Source: JAUXFK01 sp034189035 (lineage in GTDB: Bacteria; Desulfobacterota; UBA8473). Taken from it: a stretch of DNA of 64,000 nucleotides. The stretch lies in NCBI GenBank assembly GCA_034189035.1, contig JAXHVA010000005.1, positions 33,697 to 97,696 on the forward strand. The letters run 5' to 3'. Shown in pieces: positions 18,002 through 28,322 of this stretch (the stretch's first letter is position 1; the number at the start of each line of letters is the position of its first letter). The notes under the pieces are model-generated. The model had not been told where the DNA came from, did not search any database, and was given only the letters and a program-made list of their open reading frames with translations. Made by a program: the position numbers and the translations under genes.

Positions 18002-20035
18002 CTAATTCATAGGGTTTTTATCGATTTTTGGGTAAGAAAATAGAGAAAAATCATCCTTTATCAACCATTTTTCGTAAACAGATGGCTTTAACTCTTTGAT
18101 AAACCTCGAAGGACGTAAAAGCCTTCTGGATTGCTTGCTATAGTAATCCAATGTTGGATAACAGATGTAAAGGTCATCTCTGGCTCTAGTTGTTGCAACA
18201 TAGAAGAGTCTTCTTTCCTCTTCCTCCCCTTCATGATCTTCCAGACTCCTTGAACTTGGAAATCTTCCATCTACACACCAGATAAGAAAAACAACCTTCC
18301 ATTCTAGCCCCTTTGCCTGATGGATGGAGCTTAAAATTATTCTTTCCCGGTTATCCTTATTTATAGTAATCTGCTCGGTTGATAAGTCAGTTAATAAGGC
18401 CATTTCACTAAGAAAGGCCCCTGTTGAATTGTATCGGGAAGAAAAGTGGCTTAATTGAGTAATATCCTCTATTCTCGATTCAAAGTTTGGGTAATTATCC
18501 TGAAGGTAGTCTATATAAACGGCCTCCATGATAATACGAATCATCTCATCAGGATGGTACTTTATAGGTGGGTCTTTAATCTCACTTAAGATTTCTCTGA
18601 ATTTATTCAGGCTAGATGATGCTCTATTTGAGATCAAATGAAGTAGGTCTTTTGAATCAATAGCTTTTAATGGCTCATTGCGGATGGAGAGGAACTTCCA
18701 TATCTTTCCTGCGGTAACATTACCAATCCCCGAAAAGAGTTTTAGCAACCTTTTCCAGGAAAGTTCATCAAATGGATTTACGATAATCCGTAAAAACCCA
18801 ATGATGTCCTTTATATGAGCCTGTTCAAAGAACCTTAATCCGGATCTTATCTCAAAGGGAATTCCTCTTCTCGTCAGTTCCATCTGTAGTTCCATAGAGT
18901 GATAGTGGGCTCTATATAAAACCGATATGTCGTTTAAAAAGATATCCTCCTCATCTTTTAATTCAATAATTCGTTGGGCGACGAAATTAGCCTGTTCTAT
19001 AACATCACCAAGAGAAACAAGAGCAGGTCTTGTCCCACTTTTTCGTATAGCCTTTAGTTTCTTTCGAAATTGCTTTTGGTTGTAGTCTATACTACAGTTT
19101 GCTAAATAGAGTATTTCAGGTGTACTCCGATAGTTTGTCTCCAGTTTGAATACCTTAGTATCTGGATATCGCTTTGGAAATTCGATTATATTTTCAAAGT
19201 TTGCACCTCTAAAGGAGTATATACTTTGAGAATCATCTCCTACAACCATAACATTTCGGTATAAAGATGCGAGTATGTCGATAATATCCGACTGAATTTT
19301 ATTGGTGTCTTGATATTCATCAACCAGGATATAGTGAAATCTTTTACAATAGGCTTTTCTTATCTCTGGATGCTGCTCTAATAAATACTTCCAATAGAAA
19401 AGCAGATCGTCAAAGTCCATCAGGTTCAGTCTTTTCTTGTGAAAACTGTACTGTTTTGCGATCATTATTAAATCAAATATATAATTTTTTAAATGAGGGT
19501 ATCTATTGAGTATAATCTCTTCTAATGTTTTATTTGCATTCACTGACAGGCTGATAATATCCATTAAGAGATCACCCGCCGGTAACCTACTCTCTTTCTT
19601 GTTCAGGCCCTTCTCTGCTATACAAGTGTTTAGTAATTCTTTAGCGTCCTCTCGATCGAGTATAGTATAGTTATTTTCGTATCCTATGACCTTTGCATGA
19701 GCACGCAATACTAGATTACCTATATGATGGAAAGTCCCCCCCCATAACCTGTTTATATTCATATTGATCAGAGATCCGACCCTTCGAAGCATCTCTTTCG
19801 CTGCCTTATTTGTGAATGTGACCAATAAAACCCTGGAGGGTTCTATTCCATCTTCTAGAAGGCGAGCGACTCTATACGTAACAGTCCTAGTCTTACCGCT
19901 TCCGGCACCTGCAATGACAAGGAAGGGCCCTTCTTTTGCAAATACAACCTCCAATTGCTCCGTGTTCAAATCATTCTCATAGTCTATAGATGACCTATAG
20001 TGAGCAAGATTGGATTTTAATCTATATTCTCTCAT
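18002..20035 (-). CDS. UvrD/PcrA/Rep-type superfamily 1 DNA helicase
   Basis: A 677-residue ATP-dependent 3'-5' helicase with the full motif set in order: I VIAGAGSGKTRTVTYR, Ia VTFTNKAAKEMLRR, II ILVDEYQDTN, III VVGDDSQSIYSFRGA, IV ETNYRST, V SSIHQAKGLEWKVVFL and VI RRLFYVATTRARDDLYI. It is shorter than UvrD (about 720) and similar to Rep/PcrA. It is the gene after mutS (26 bases), which suits a role in mismatch or general repair. Whether it is the organism's only UvrD cannot be told. No clear ribosome site precedes the ATG. Confidence 0.94.
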   Translation of the reverse strand: MREYRLKSNLAHYRSSIDYENDLNTEQLEVVFAKEGPFLVIAGAGSGKTRTVTYRVARLLEDGIEPSRVLLVTFTNKAAKEMLRRVGSLINMNINRLWGGTFHHIGNLVLRAHAKVIGYENNYTILDREDAKELLNTCIAEKGLNKKESRLPAGDLLMDIISLSVNANKTLEEIILNRYPHLKNYIFDLIMIAKQYSFHKKRLNLMDFDDLLFYWKYLLEQHPEIRKAYCKRFHYILVDEYQDTNKIQSDIIDILASLYRNVMVVGDDSQSIYSFRGANFENIIEFPKRYPDTKVFKLETNYRSTPEILYLANCSIDYNQKQFRKKLKAIRKSGTRPALVSLGDVIEQANFVAQRIIELKDEEDIFLNDISVLYRAHYHSMELQMELTRRGIPFEIRSGLRFFEQAHIKDIIGFLRIIVNPFDELSWKRLLKLFSGIGNVTAGKIWKFLSIRNEPLKAIDSKDLLHLISNRASSSLNKFREILSEIKDPPIKYHPDEMIRIIMEAVYIDYLQDNYPNFESRIEDITQLSHFSSRYNSTGAFLSEMALLTDLSTEQITINKDNRERIILSSIHQAKGLEWKVVFLIWCVDGRFPSSRSLEDHEGEEEERRLFYVATTRARDDLYICYPTLDYYSKQSRRLLRPSRFIKELKPSVYEKWLIKDDFSLFSYPKIDKNPMN

Positions 20036-20061
20036 GTTTTCGTAAAAACTTCTATAAATAT

Positions 20062-22689
20062 TTATTTGTCTCTATCGGCCATTTCTTTTAATTCATTGAG
20101 TTTATTCAATGCCTCTAAAGGCGTTATACTAGAGATGTCCAACCTTTTCAATTCTTCGTAAAGATAACCTGTGTTCGTATTGAAGAGGCTTAGTTGATAA
20201 TTTTCTGCCTTCTGGCTTTTATATCTCGATAGGGCTAATTTAGGCATTCCTAACTCGTTTAATTCTCCCCTTTCAAGGTTTAAAAGAATTTCCTTGGCAC
20301 GATTGATAATATCTGTTGGCAACCCAGCCAACCTTGCAACTTGGATACCATAACTCCGATTTGTCCCACCTTGTATCAGCTTTCTCAAAAAAATGATTCG
20401 ATCATTCCATTCTTTTACAGCTATATTATAGTTTTTTACCCTATCCTTTGTCAAAGCCAACTCTGTGAGTTCATGATAATGGGTAGCAAAAAGGGTCTTT
20501 GCCTGGAGTTCCTCTTTGTCATGGATATATTCAGCTACTGCCCATGCGATACTTACACCATCAAAAGTACTTGTACCCCTCCCAATCTCATCCATGATGA
20601 TGAGACTTTTGTTTGATGCGTTTCTCAGTATATTTGCCGTTTCGTTCATCTCAACCATGAAAGTGCTTTCCCCCTTAGCTAAGTTGTCTGATGCGCCAAC
20701 ACGGGTAAATATCCTGTCAACCAGACCAATAGTAGCCTCTTTTGCAGGGACAAAGCTTCCTATTTGGGCCATGAGAACAATAAGGGCAACCTGTCTCATT
20801 ATAGTAGATTTCCCGGACATATTGGGACCGGTAATGATTATTAACTGATTCTCATGTGTGTCAAGTGTTATGTCATTAGGGACAAATCTCTCCCCCAGAT
20901 TCATCTGTTCAATTACCGGATGCCTTCCGTCTATGATAACAATCCTGTCTTCTTCATTTATCGAGGGTTTGACGTAATTGAATCTATCAGCAACCTCAGC
21001 AAGACAAAGCAATGTGTCAAGCTCGGCCAGTAAAGAAGATGTGAGTTGTATTCGTTGGGTTTGCTTTTCGATTTGTTCTCGAACTTGATTGAACAACTGA
21101 AATTCCAATTCAATTTGTTTCTCTTTGGCTTCTAATACTGTGGATTCATACTCTTTTAATTCATGAGTAAAATACCTCTCCGCATTGACTAATGTCTGTT
21201 TTCTCATATAGTCTTTGGGCACTTTGTTTAAATTTGCTTTCGTAACCTCAATATAATACCCAAAAACCTTGTTAAAGCCGACCTTTAGGGAATTGATTCG
21301 AGTCTTTTTTCTCTCTTTGGCCTCAAGGGTTGCAATCCAACTCCTTCCTCCCTTTCCGATCTCTCTCAACTGATCGAGAGTCTCATCGTAACCCTCTTTG
21401 ATCAAGCCCCCCTCACGAATAGTATACGGGGGATCTTCAGCTATAGAGCTCTCTATTATTTTGTATATGTCAGTTAGATCATCGAGCCTCAAAAATATCT
21501 TTTCACAGAGTTTTGAAGACAATCCTTTAAGGATCCCTTTAATTTCTGGGAGTATCTTCACAGATAACTTTAATTGGATCAAATCCTTGGCATTAATCGT
21601 TGCCAGAGATATTCTACTATTAATCCTCTCTAAATCTCGTATCTCTTTTAATACTCCTCTAAGGTCTTTCCGAACTATTTTCTCATCTTTAAGCTCTTCA
21701 ACAGAATCAATCCTTTCCCTTATTTTATAGATACTTAGAATTGGATAATTCAACCAGTTTCTTATTTTTCTACTTCCCATGGCTGTAGATGTATCATCGA
21801 GGATTTGTATCAGAGAGCCTTTTTTAGAATTCTCTTTCATGGTAGAAAAGATTTCCAGGTTTCTCTTGGTAGGCTCATCTAGAACCATATAGTCATGAAC
21901 CTGATAGAGTATGAGATGATTGATATGATTGAGTTCTGCCTTTTGAGTGACCTTGATGTAATGGACTATACCACCTGAAGCCTTAATGGCTTCTTTCATG
22001 TCATCAGGGTTGAGGCCTTCGAGAAGCTCTATTTTGATCTGTTTGGATATTGACTTGAGGTTTTTTTCGTATTCAAATATTCCATTATCAATGTATGTTA
22101 AAATGTATCTATCGTTTGACTGAAGAAGTTCAAGAAAAGTCTCATTAGTGCTAAGAGATTTCGGAGCAAGTATTTCTTTTGGGGCTATCCGCGCTGTTTC
22201 TTCAATCAGAACATCATCTTCTACAATCTCTGTAGCCTTAAACTCTCCTGTAGAGAGATCCACAAAGGCAATACCCCATTTCTCTTTATTAGATGAAATA
22301 CTCATCAAAAAATTGTTTTCTGAATCTTCAATAGCATCTGTATCTACTACCAGCCCGGGGGTAATAACTCTGACCACTTCCCTTTTAACAATCCCAATCG
22401 CTTTATTTGGGTCCTCTATCTGTTCGCATATTGCAACTTTATAGCCTTGATCGATCAGCTTTGAGATATAGGCTGAGGCAGAATGATAGGGAAAACCACA
22501 AAGAGGGACGGAATTCTCCTTGTTTTTATCTCGAGACGTGAGTGTAATACCCAGGATATTCGATGCGATCTTTGCATCTTCAAAGAACATTTCATAGAAG
22601 TCGCCCATTCGGAAAAAAAGTATAGCGTCTTTATACGCTTTCTTTATCTCCAAATACTGTCGTATCATAGGTGTAATCTTTGAAATCAT
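20062..22689 (-). CDS. mutS: DNA mismatch repair protein MutS
   Basis: An 875-residue MutS with mismatch-binding domain I (LFFRMGDFYEMFFEDAK, with the Phe-x-Glu wedge), connector, lever and clamp regions. The ATPase holds Walker A ITGPNMSGKSTIMRQ, DEIGRGTSTFDG and the FATHYHEL segment. The frame stays open to 22749, but families start close to ITPMIRQYLEIKKAY, so I choose ATG at 22689. That start has no ribosome site and lies only 6 bases past a candidate -10 box, so the message may be leaderless. It follows the dnaE/UPF0280/phosphodiesterase/HIT/LapA run and precedes the helicase. No mutL is in the window. Confidence 0.97.
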   Translation of the reverse strand: MISKITPMIRQYLEIKKAYKDAILFFRMGDFYEMFFEDAKIASNILGITLTSRDKNKENSVPLCGFPYHSASAYISKLIDQGYKVAICEQIEDPNKAIGIVKREVVRVITPGLVVDTDAIEDSENNFLMSISSNKEKWGIAFVDLSTGEFKATEIVEDDVLIEETARIAPKEILAPKSLSTNETFLELLQSNDRYILTYIDNGIFEYEKNLKSISKQIKIELLEGLNPDDMKEAIKASGGIVHYIKVTQKAELNHINHLILYQVHDYMVLDEPTKRNLEIFSTMKENSKKGSLIQILDDTSTAMGSRKIRNWLNYPILSIYKIRERIDSVEELKDEKIVRKDLRGVLKEIRDLERINSRISLATINAKDLIQLKLSVKILPEIKGILKGLSSKLCEKIFLRLDDLTDIYKIIESSIAEDPPYTIREGGLIKEGYDETLDQLREIGKGGRSWIATLEAKERKKTRINSLKVGFNKVFGYYIEVTKANLNKVPKDYMRKQTLVNAERYFTHELKEYESTVLEAKEKQIELEFQLFNQVREQIEKQTQRIQLTSSLLAELDTLLCLAEVADRFNYVKPSINEEDRIVIIDGRHPVIEQMNLGERFVPNDITLDTHENQLIIITGPNMSGKSTIMRQVALIVLMAQIGSFVPAKEATIGLVDRIFTRVGASDNLAKGESTFMVEMNETANILRNASNKSLIIMDEIGRGTSTFDGVSIAWAVAEYIHDKEELQAKTLFATHYHELTELALTKDRVKNYNIAVKEWNDRIIFLRKLIQGGTNRSYGIQVARLAGLPTDIINRAKEILLNLERGELNELGMPKLALSRYKSQKAENYQLSLFNTNTGYLYEELKRLDISSITPLEALNKLNELKEMADRDK

Positions 22690-22694
22690 AATCC

Positions 22695-22724
22695 GATATA
22701 ATGATAAAATTTTGAAATTGACAA
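22695..22724 (-). promoter_or_regulatory. Candidate promoter directly before mutS
   Basis: On the minus strand TTGTCA (22719-22724, 5 of 6 matches) is followed after 17-18 bases by TTATAT/TATATC. The predicted start of transcription falls on or next to the mutS ATG at 22689. Confidence 0.45.
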
Positions 22725-22789
22725 TAGCGAGCCAGATATCTGTCAACAAATCATTTTGGACAAGAAGAATTACCCTCTATTCTTCTTTC

Positions 22790-23098
22790 TTATCCGTTCT
22801 GTCTTTTGAAATCTGTTATGGGAGTATTCCTTAATGAACTCAATTCGTCTTCCAATTCCAATATAATCTTTTGTTGCCTTTTTATCTCGTGTTTCAGCTT
22901 AAAACCGCTATAAACACCACCTATACCAGCGATTAGAACACCAATAAGGATTGAAAAAAAGATCAATAAAAAAAGAGGAACTGTCCATGTCTGTTCTATA
23001 AAATAGTATTCTACTGACACGGATTCCTGATTTTTATAAGCAAATGTTAACCCTATTATAAAAAGGGCAGTTATAAATATCGTCTTGAGCAATTTCAT
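22790..23098 (-). CDS. LapA-domain (DUF1049) inner-membrane protein
   Basis: A 102-residue protein with two membrane segments (ITALFIIGLTFAYKN at the N-terminus and LLIFFSILIGVLIAGIG near residue 45). A basic coiled-coil tail (FKLKHEIKRQQKIILELEDE) follows. This is the lipopolysaccharide assembly protein A domain; in E. coli LapA works with LapB to set LPS levels via LpxC. No lapB gene follows here, so that link is only by family. It starts 11 bases after the HIT gene. Confidence 0.83.
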   Translation of the reverse strand: MKLLKTIFITALFIIGLTFAYKNQESVSVEYYFIEQTWTVPLFLLIFFSILIGVLIAGIGGVYSGFKLKHEIKRQQKIILELEDELSSLRNTPITDFKRQNG

Positions 23099-23109
23099 GG
23101 GATTCCTCC

Positions 23110-23598
23110 TTAAATCTCTAAATTTCTAAAGAGCACTGACAACTTTTCATATGTCTCGTTCAAGTGCTCAGAGATCATCCTCGTCTCGCACAGTAGTGGC
23201 ATAAAATTAACATCCCCAGTCCACCTTGGCACTAGATGAAAATGTAGATGTTCCTCTATTCCTGCTCCTGCAGCCTTACCCTGATTTAATCCAATGTTAA
23301 AACCTTCTGGTTTAAAAGCCTCTTTGAGTAAAATAATAGAGCTCTGTAATAGAATTGAGAGATTACTGACTTCAGAAATATCCAGATCATCTAAAGCGTT
23401 TATATGTCTGTTGGGTGCTATCAAAAGGTGAGAAAAGGCATATGGGTATTTATTCATCATTACCATAGAGAGTTTTCCACGGTATAATACCAGATTTTCT
23501 TTACTGTCCTTTATGCCCGGGTTTAAACAGAATATACATGGATCTGATTTATCCCCTAGGATATATTCCATTCTCCACGGGGCCCAAAGACAATTCAT
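23110..23598 (-). CDS. HIT family nucleotide hydrolase/phosphorylase
   Basis: A 162-residue HIT protein. The catalytic His triad is HLHFHLVPRW, and N-terminal CIFC would bind zinc with downstream His residues. The opening MNCLWAPWRMEYI is typical of the bacterial Ap4A phosphorylase-like HIT branch, which acts on dinucleoside polyphosphates. The frame is open to a TTG at 23610, but the ATG at 23598 has a GGGAGG ribosome site and begins one base after the upstream stop codon. It is probably in one operon with the phosphodiesterase and the LapA-like gene. Confidence 0.9.
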   Translation of the reverse strand: MNCLWAPWRMEYILGDKSDPCIFCLNPGIKDSKENLVLYRGKLSMVMMNKYPYAFSHLLIAPNRHINALDDLDISEVSNLSILLQSSIILLKEAFKPEGFNIGLNQGKAAGAGIEEHLHFHLVPRWTGDVNFMPLLCETRMISEHLNETYEKLSVLFRNLEI

Positions 23599-23599
23599 A

Positions 23600-24097
23600 T
23601 TACCTCCCAATGATTGATTGCCGCACCTTAATAATTCTTCCTTTTATTTTGTCGTTCAAATCCAGTATGCCAACCGATACTCCCAGATCAAACCATCTGT
23701 TCTTTAGCGACCCCGGATTAAAGAAGAGGATCTCATCTATAAAACGATTTGTAGGACAGTGAGTATGCCCAAACACGATGCAATCTACCTCTTCGAATTC
23801 CTTTCTAACCTTTCTTTCCATACCTATCGGCTGTCCCCATCCATGGATCAATCCAATTTCAAATCGACCAGCTCGTATCACTCTTTTTGGAGGCAATTTT
23901 TTTTTTATTTCAGGCGAATCCATATTCCCATGCACAGCCTGTAAATCCATTCCATTGAAAGCCTTAAGGACTTCTATTCGAACGATATCACCGGCATGGA
24001 GTATCATATTCGCATCTTTGAAATATGTCTTGATTATCCTTCCTAACTCTTCTGAAGGCGTTGTTAAATGAGTATCTGAAATAACACCGATCTTCAT
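23600..24097 (-). CDS. YfcE/MJ0936-family metallophosphoesterase
   Basis: A 165-residue calcineurin-like phosphoesterase with all metal-binding blocks: MKIGVISDTHL, MILHAGDIV, AVHGNMD, GLIHGWGQ and VFGHTHCP. Family members such as MJ0936 and YfcE hydrolyse phosphodiesters in vitro; physiological substrates are not established. It follows UPF0280 by 28 bases and touches the HIT gene. Confidence 0.9.
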   Translation of the reverse strand: MKIGVISDTHLTTPSEELGRIIKTYFKDANMILHAGDIVRIEVLKAFNGMDLQAVHGNMDSPEIKKKLPPKRVIRAGRFEIGLIHGWGQPIGMERKVRKEFEEVDCIVFGHTHCPTNRFIDEILFFNPGSLKNRWFDLGVSVGILDLNDKIKGRIIKVRQSIIGR

Positions 24098-24125
24098 TTG
24101 TATCTCTCATTAAAATCTTGACTGC

Positions 24126-24848
24126 TCATAGATGAAACAGCTTCACATCTCCCCAAACCGCCATCTTTTTTCCTACTATAATTACAAGGCCCTTTATCCC
24201 TTCGGTTCTACGGGCGAGTTCCAACCCTTTGTCAAAGTCACCTGCATCATGAATAATATTCCCGATCGATGTAGCGGCAGCATCTGCCAAAGGGGCAGAT
24301 CTCGATATCACGGTAACAGCATCCGCTCTTCCAAAACTCAAAGAATGCCCTACTGTGCCCGATGAAGTAGATACACCCAACGGCGTATCCGCAGGATCGA
24401 TCTTTATGCCCACTTTGTCGCTTAAAGGAGATACCCCGGCATGTATCCCGATCCTTGCCTCTTTGGAAACCTTGAGGAATATGTCTCCCCCGTTCTCGAT
24501 GATCACTTCTTTTGAGTGTTTCAGCAAATCTCTACCGACAGACTCTGAGAGGCCGCCTGCCACTGCTGCCATTGGCCCAACTCCGGTTAAGCGGGAAACT
24601 TCTATCATGGTCTTTACTATTTTTGGGGCAAATGGATCCATCTGTATTGGCACCAGAATACCTTGGAATTCCGGAGTTTTCCTAATATATTCCTCGATTT
24701 GATATCTATACCTCAATACGATCTCTCTTGTTTCCTCCCGTAAGTCCTTGTATGCCCGAATATATAAATCTGTTTCCTTAACAGAGACTTGGAAAGAGGT
24801 AAAGTTATTTTTGTCTACTAAATTTCTATATCTTCTTTCCTGATACAT
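24126..24848 (-). CDS. UPF0280 family protein (ApbE-related fold)
   Basis: A 240-residue soluble protein. It carries the conserved segments GVGPMAAVAGGLSESVGRDL and VIIENGGDIFL, followed by LGVSTSSGTVGHSLSFGRAD and PLADAAATSIGN. These define UPF0280, related in fold to the FAD-dependent flavin transferase ApbE. The biochemical role of UPF0280 itself is not established. It begins 3 bases after dnaE ends and is probably co-transcribed with it. There is no signal peptide, unlike ApbE. Confidence 0.88.
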   Translation of the reverse strand: MYQERRYRNLVDKNNFTSFQVSVKETDLYIRAYKDLREETREIVLRYRYQIEEYIRKTPEFQGILVPIQMDPFAPKIVKTMIEVSRLTGVGPMAAVAGGLSESVGRDLLKHSKEVIIENGGDIFLKVSKEARIGIHAGVSPLSDKVGIKIDPADTPLGVSTSSGTVGHSLSFGRADAVTVISRSAPLADAAATSIGNIIHDAGDFDKGLELARRTEGIKGLVIIVGKKMAVWGDVKLFHL

Positions 24849-24851
24849 ACA

Positions 24852-27800
24852 TTAGCTTTGAAAAGTCGTAACAGAATAGCCAAACAAGTTTTCTACCTCA
24901 TCTCGAAGTAAATCCGATGCATTCAATTGAAAATCATCTCCCAATGCGATAATCGTCTCACTCTCATTTGGAATAACCAAGTGGAGAAAAGCCTTACAAT
25001 TTCCCGGGTGATTCAACAAGATGTCCTTTAGTTTTTCTATATATTCTTTGGTTAATGAAGGGATATTTAAACGAAAGTGAATATCAACGATCAACCTTTC
25101 CTTTGCTCTTGATAGGGGAATTAACTCTTTCGCCATTATCTTCGCGTTCTCTTCTTCTTTATTGAGAGACCCTATAACCAAAACCGGTTCATCACCCTCT
25201 AAGACTGAGGAGACATCTTTATAGGTATCAGGAAATACGATCATTTCAACAAAACCCTTCAGGTCTTCTAGGATAACGCGCGCCATACGATCTCCTTTGC
25301 GGGTAATAATAGGCTTAATTGAGTTGATTACGCCTCCAAGCTTTACTTCAGTCCCATGGTCCAATTTCTGAACATCCATTGTATTCGTGTTAGAGTATCT
25401 ATTGAGTTCCTCTTCATATCGGTTTAGTGGATGACCTGAAATATAAAAACCGAGAGACTCCTTTTCATAGGTTAAAAGTTGCTTTTCAGGCCACTCTTCA
25501 ATATCCGGAAACCTCGAATCCACATCAACCTGACAGGTTTCCTTGAACATATCAAACATATTTATTTGACCATTTACCCTATCTCTCTGGATTGCCCCTG
25601 CAGCATCTATGGCATCATCAAGTGCTGTTACTAATTTTGAGCGATACACACCCATGTAATCGAATGCTCCGCACTTGATGAGGCTCTCTGTGACTCTCCT
25701 ATTCACCTTCCTGAGATCTACTCGCTCACAGAAATCAAAGATTGAACCAAACTTCCCATCTTTCTTTCTGGCTGAGATAATTGATTCTATGGCTTGATCT
25801 CCTACATTTTTAACTCCTCCCAGTCCAAACCGAATCTTATCGTCAATAACTGTAAAATCCCTTAAACTCTCATTGATGTCCGGCGGGAGGATCGAGATAT
25901 CTTTATCTCTACACTCGCTTATATATCTTATAAGTTTTTCGCTATTGTCTTTTTCACTGGTCAAAAGGCCCGCTGCAAATTCAAGAGGATAATGAGCTTT
26001 GAGATATGCGGTCTGGTATGCTATGATAGCGTAAGCTGCGCTGTGGGATCTATTAAAGCCGTATTTGGCAAACATGGCCATTAAATCGAAGATCTTCTCA
26101 GCCTTTTCTTTATTTATCATGTTTTTTTTCGCACCAGTCAGAAACTTTTCTCTTTGTTCGGCCATTTCATGCTGTTTCTTCTTCCCCATAGCCCTGCGAA
26201 GTAAATCAGCATCTGCTAAGCTAAAATCGGCAAGGGTACTTGCTATCATCATAACCTGTTCCTGATAAACGATCACTCCATATGTATCTTTTAATATCTC
26301 TTCTAGTTGAGGAACCTCATATTTTACAGGTATGATTCGCTGTCTTCTCTTTATAAAGTCATCTACCATTCCGCTTCCTAGAGGGCCTGGGCGATAAAGG
26401 GCGATCAGGCTAATGACATCTTCAATATTCTCTGGTTTGAGTTTCACTAAAAGTTCTTTCATGCCGGAACCTTCCAGTTGGAAGACCCCTGAAGTATCTC
26501 CAGCTCCCAGCAGTCTATAGGTCAATTCATCATTCAGATGCAACTGACTTAGATCGATCTTCTTCTCTTGTCCCTTGTTGATAAGACTCAATATGTCTTC
26601 AATCAAGGTCAGTGTCTTTAGCCCTAGAAAATCGAACTTGATCAACCCTGTCTTCTCGACCTCTTTCATGGCAAATTGTGTGACAACCTCATCATTCTTC
26701 CCTTTATACAAAGGGAGATGTTCTTGAAGAGGCCGGTTAGATATGACAACCCCCGCTGCATGGGTTGCTGCATGTCTCGGAAGTCCCTCCAGGGATTTGG
26801 CCAGGGAGATTAAGCTCCGTAAGTTCTCATCCTTTTGTTCAACCTCTTTGAGTCTGGGTTCCTGTTCCAGTGCATCTTTCAGCAAGATATTTGGAATATC
26901 AGGGATGAGTTTGGCTATCCTGTCAACATCTTTATAGGGGATGTCGAGGACTCTCCCTACATCCCTTATTACACCTCTTGCCTGCATCTTTCCGAATGTA
27001 ATGATCTGGGCAACATTTTCCTTGCCGTATTTTTTGGTGACATATTCTATTATTTCATCCCTGCCGTCCATACAGAAATCTATGTCGATATCAGGCATAC
27101 TTATCCGACCTGGATTGAGAAACCTTTCAAAGAGCAAATCATATAAAATCGGATCTATATCTGTAATCCTTAAAGAATAAGCTACCAGACTTCCTGCAGC
27201 AGACCCACGACCCGGTCCAACAGGAATATTCCTGTTTTTAGCATAATTTACAAAGTCATAGACGATCAAGAAGTAGCCAGAAAATCCCATGGACTTTATA
27301 ATCTCTAACTCTTTTTTGAGCCTTTTCATGTATATCTCTGATTTTGAAGATATATCCCCTTCCCTGCTTTTGATCAACTTCAACCTTTCCTCTAATCCAG
27401 CTTTTGCCAGTCCTTCAAGGTAGCTGTCCAGGGTTTCTCCTCGCGGAACATCAAAATCGGGCATATGAAACTCGCCGAATTTCAGATTTACATTACAGCG
27501 TTCAGCAATCTCAATAGTATTCTTCAATGCATTGGGGTATAATGAAAAGGCATCTTTCATCTCCTTCGGAGATTTAAAATAAAACTCATCTGTAGCAAAC
27601 CTCATTCGATTGAGATCCCCAAGGGTCTTCCCTGTCTGTATGCATAAGAGTACCTCATGGGCCTTTGAATCTTCTCGTTTTAAATAATGGCAGTCATTGG
27701 TAGCCACTAAGGGCAAATCAAGGAGCTTGCCTATCTCAACGATTTCTTGATTGACGGTGTTTTGAACTTCAATCTTGTTGTCTTGGATTTCCAGATAGAA

Positions 27801-28319
27801 GCTTGTGTCATCAAACACCTCTTTGTACTCGCTGGCTACTTTCTTAGCATCTTCCTTCCTGCCAGCCTGTAAAAGATGGGGGATTTCACCGTGAAGACAA
27901 CCACTCAAAGCAATCAGTCCCTCATTATGCTTCCTTAGTAATTCTTTATCTACCCTAGGACGGTAGTAAAACCCTTCAAGATAGGCAGCACTTGCCAGTT
28001 TCAATAAGTTTTTATACCCTCTATTATTCTTTGCCAATAGGGTCAGATGATAGGATGCATCAGAGATGCCCTGCGACTTCTTATCAAATCTGCTGCCTGG
28101 TGCTACATAGACCTCACAGCCGATGATTGGCTTGATATCATTTTCATTGGCCTTATTATAAAACTCTATGGTCCCGAACATATTACCGTGGTCGGTCATG
28201 GCAATGGCCGGCATCTTGTACTGTCTGGCCAAGGCAAAGAGATCATTCATGCGAATTGCCCCATCGAGAAGGCTGTATTTCGTATGGAGGTGAAGATGGA
28301 CAAAGTCCGAATATTGCAT
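24852..28319 (-). CDS. dnaE: DNA polymerase III alpha subunit
   Basis: The 1155-residue replicative polymerase of the DnaE1 type. It has an N-terminal PHP domain (HLHLHTKYSLLDGAIR and AIAMTDHGNMFG) and the palm with catalytic aspartates in MPDIDIDFCMDGRDE near residue 400. Fingers and a helix-hairpin-helix region, then an OB-fold near 980 (VKLGGVINSIKPIITRKGDR), complete it. PHP residues that would coordinate metal look retained. It starts 3 bases after guaA ends and is followed 3 bases later by the UPF0280 gene, so translational coupling is likely. Confidence 0.98.
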   Translation of the reverse strand: MQYSDFVHLHLHTKYSLLDGAIRMNDLFALARQYKMPAIAMTDHGNMFGTIEFYNKANENDIKPIIGCEVYVAPGSRFDKKSQGISDASYHLTLLAKNNRGYKNLLKLASAAYLEGFYYRPRVDKELLRKHNEGLIALSGCLHGEIPHLLQAGRKEDAKKVASEYKEVFDDTSFYLEIQDNKIEVQNTVNQEIVEIGKLLDLPLVATNDCHYLKREDSKAHEVLLCIQTGKTLGDLNRMRFATDEFYFKSPKEMKDAFSLYPNALKNTIEIAERCNVNLKFGEFHMPDFDVPRGETLDSYLEGLAKAGLEERLKLIKSREGDISSKSEIYMKRLKKELEIIKSMGFSGYFLIVYDFVNYAKNRNIPVGPGRGSAAGSLVAYSLRITDIDPILYDLLFERFLNPGRISMPDIDIDFCMDGRDEIIEYVTKKYGKENVAQIITFGKMQARGVIRDVGRVLDIPYKDVDRIAKLIPDIPNILLKDALEQEPRLKEVEQKDENLRSLISLAKSLEGLPRHAATHAAGVVISNRPLQEHLPLYKGKNDEVVTQFAMKEVEKTGLIKFDFLGLKTLTLIEDILSLINKGQEKKIDLSQLHLNDELTYRLLGAGDTSGVFQLEGSGMKELLVKLKPENIEDVISLIALYRPGPLGSGMVDDFIKRRQRIIPVKYEVPQLEEILKDTYGVIVYQEQVMMIASTLADFSLADADLLRRAMGKKKQHEMAEQREKFLTGAKKNMINKEKAEKIFDLMAMFAKYGFNRSHSAAYAIIAYQTAYLKAHYPLEFAAGLLTSEKDNSEKLIRYISECRDKDISILPPDINESLRDFTVIDDKIRFGLGGVKNVGDQAIESIISARKKDGKFGSIFDFCERVDLRKVNRRVTESLIKCGAFDYMGVYRSKLVTALDDAIDAAGAIQRDRVNGQINMFDMFKETCQVDVDSRFPDIEEWPEKQLLTYEKESLGFYISGHPLNRYEEELNRYSNTNTMDVQKLDHGTEVKLGGVINSIKPIITRKGDRMARVILEDLKGFVEMIVFPDTYKDVSSVLEGDEPVLVIGSLNKEEENAKIMAKELIPLSRAKERLIVDIHFRLNIPSLTKEYIEKLKDILLNHPGNCKAFLHLVIPNESETIIALGDDFQLNASDLLRDEVENLFGYSVTTFQS

Positions 28320-28322
28320 TAT

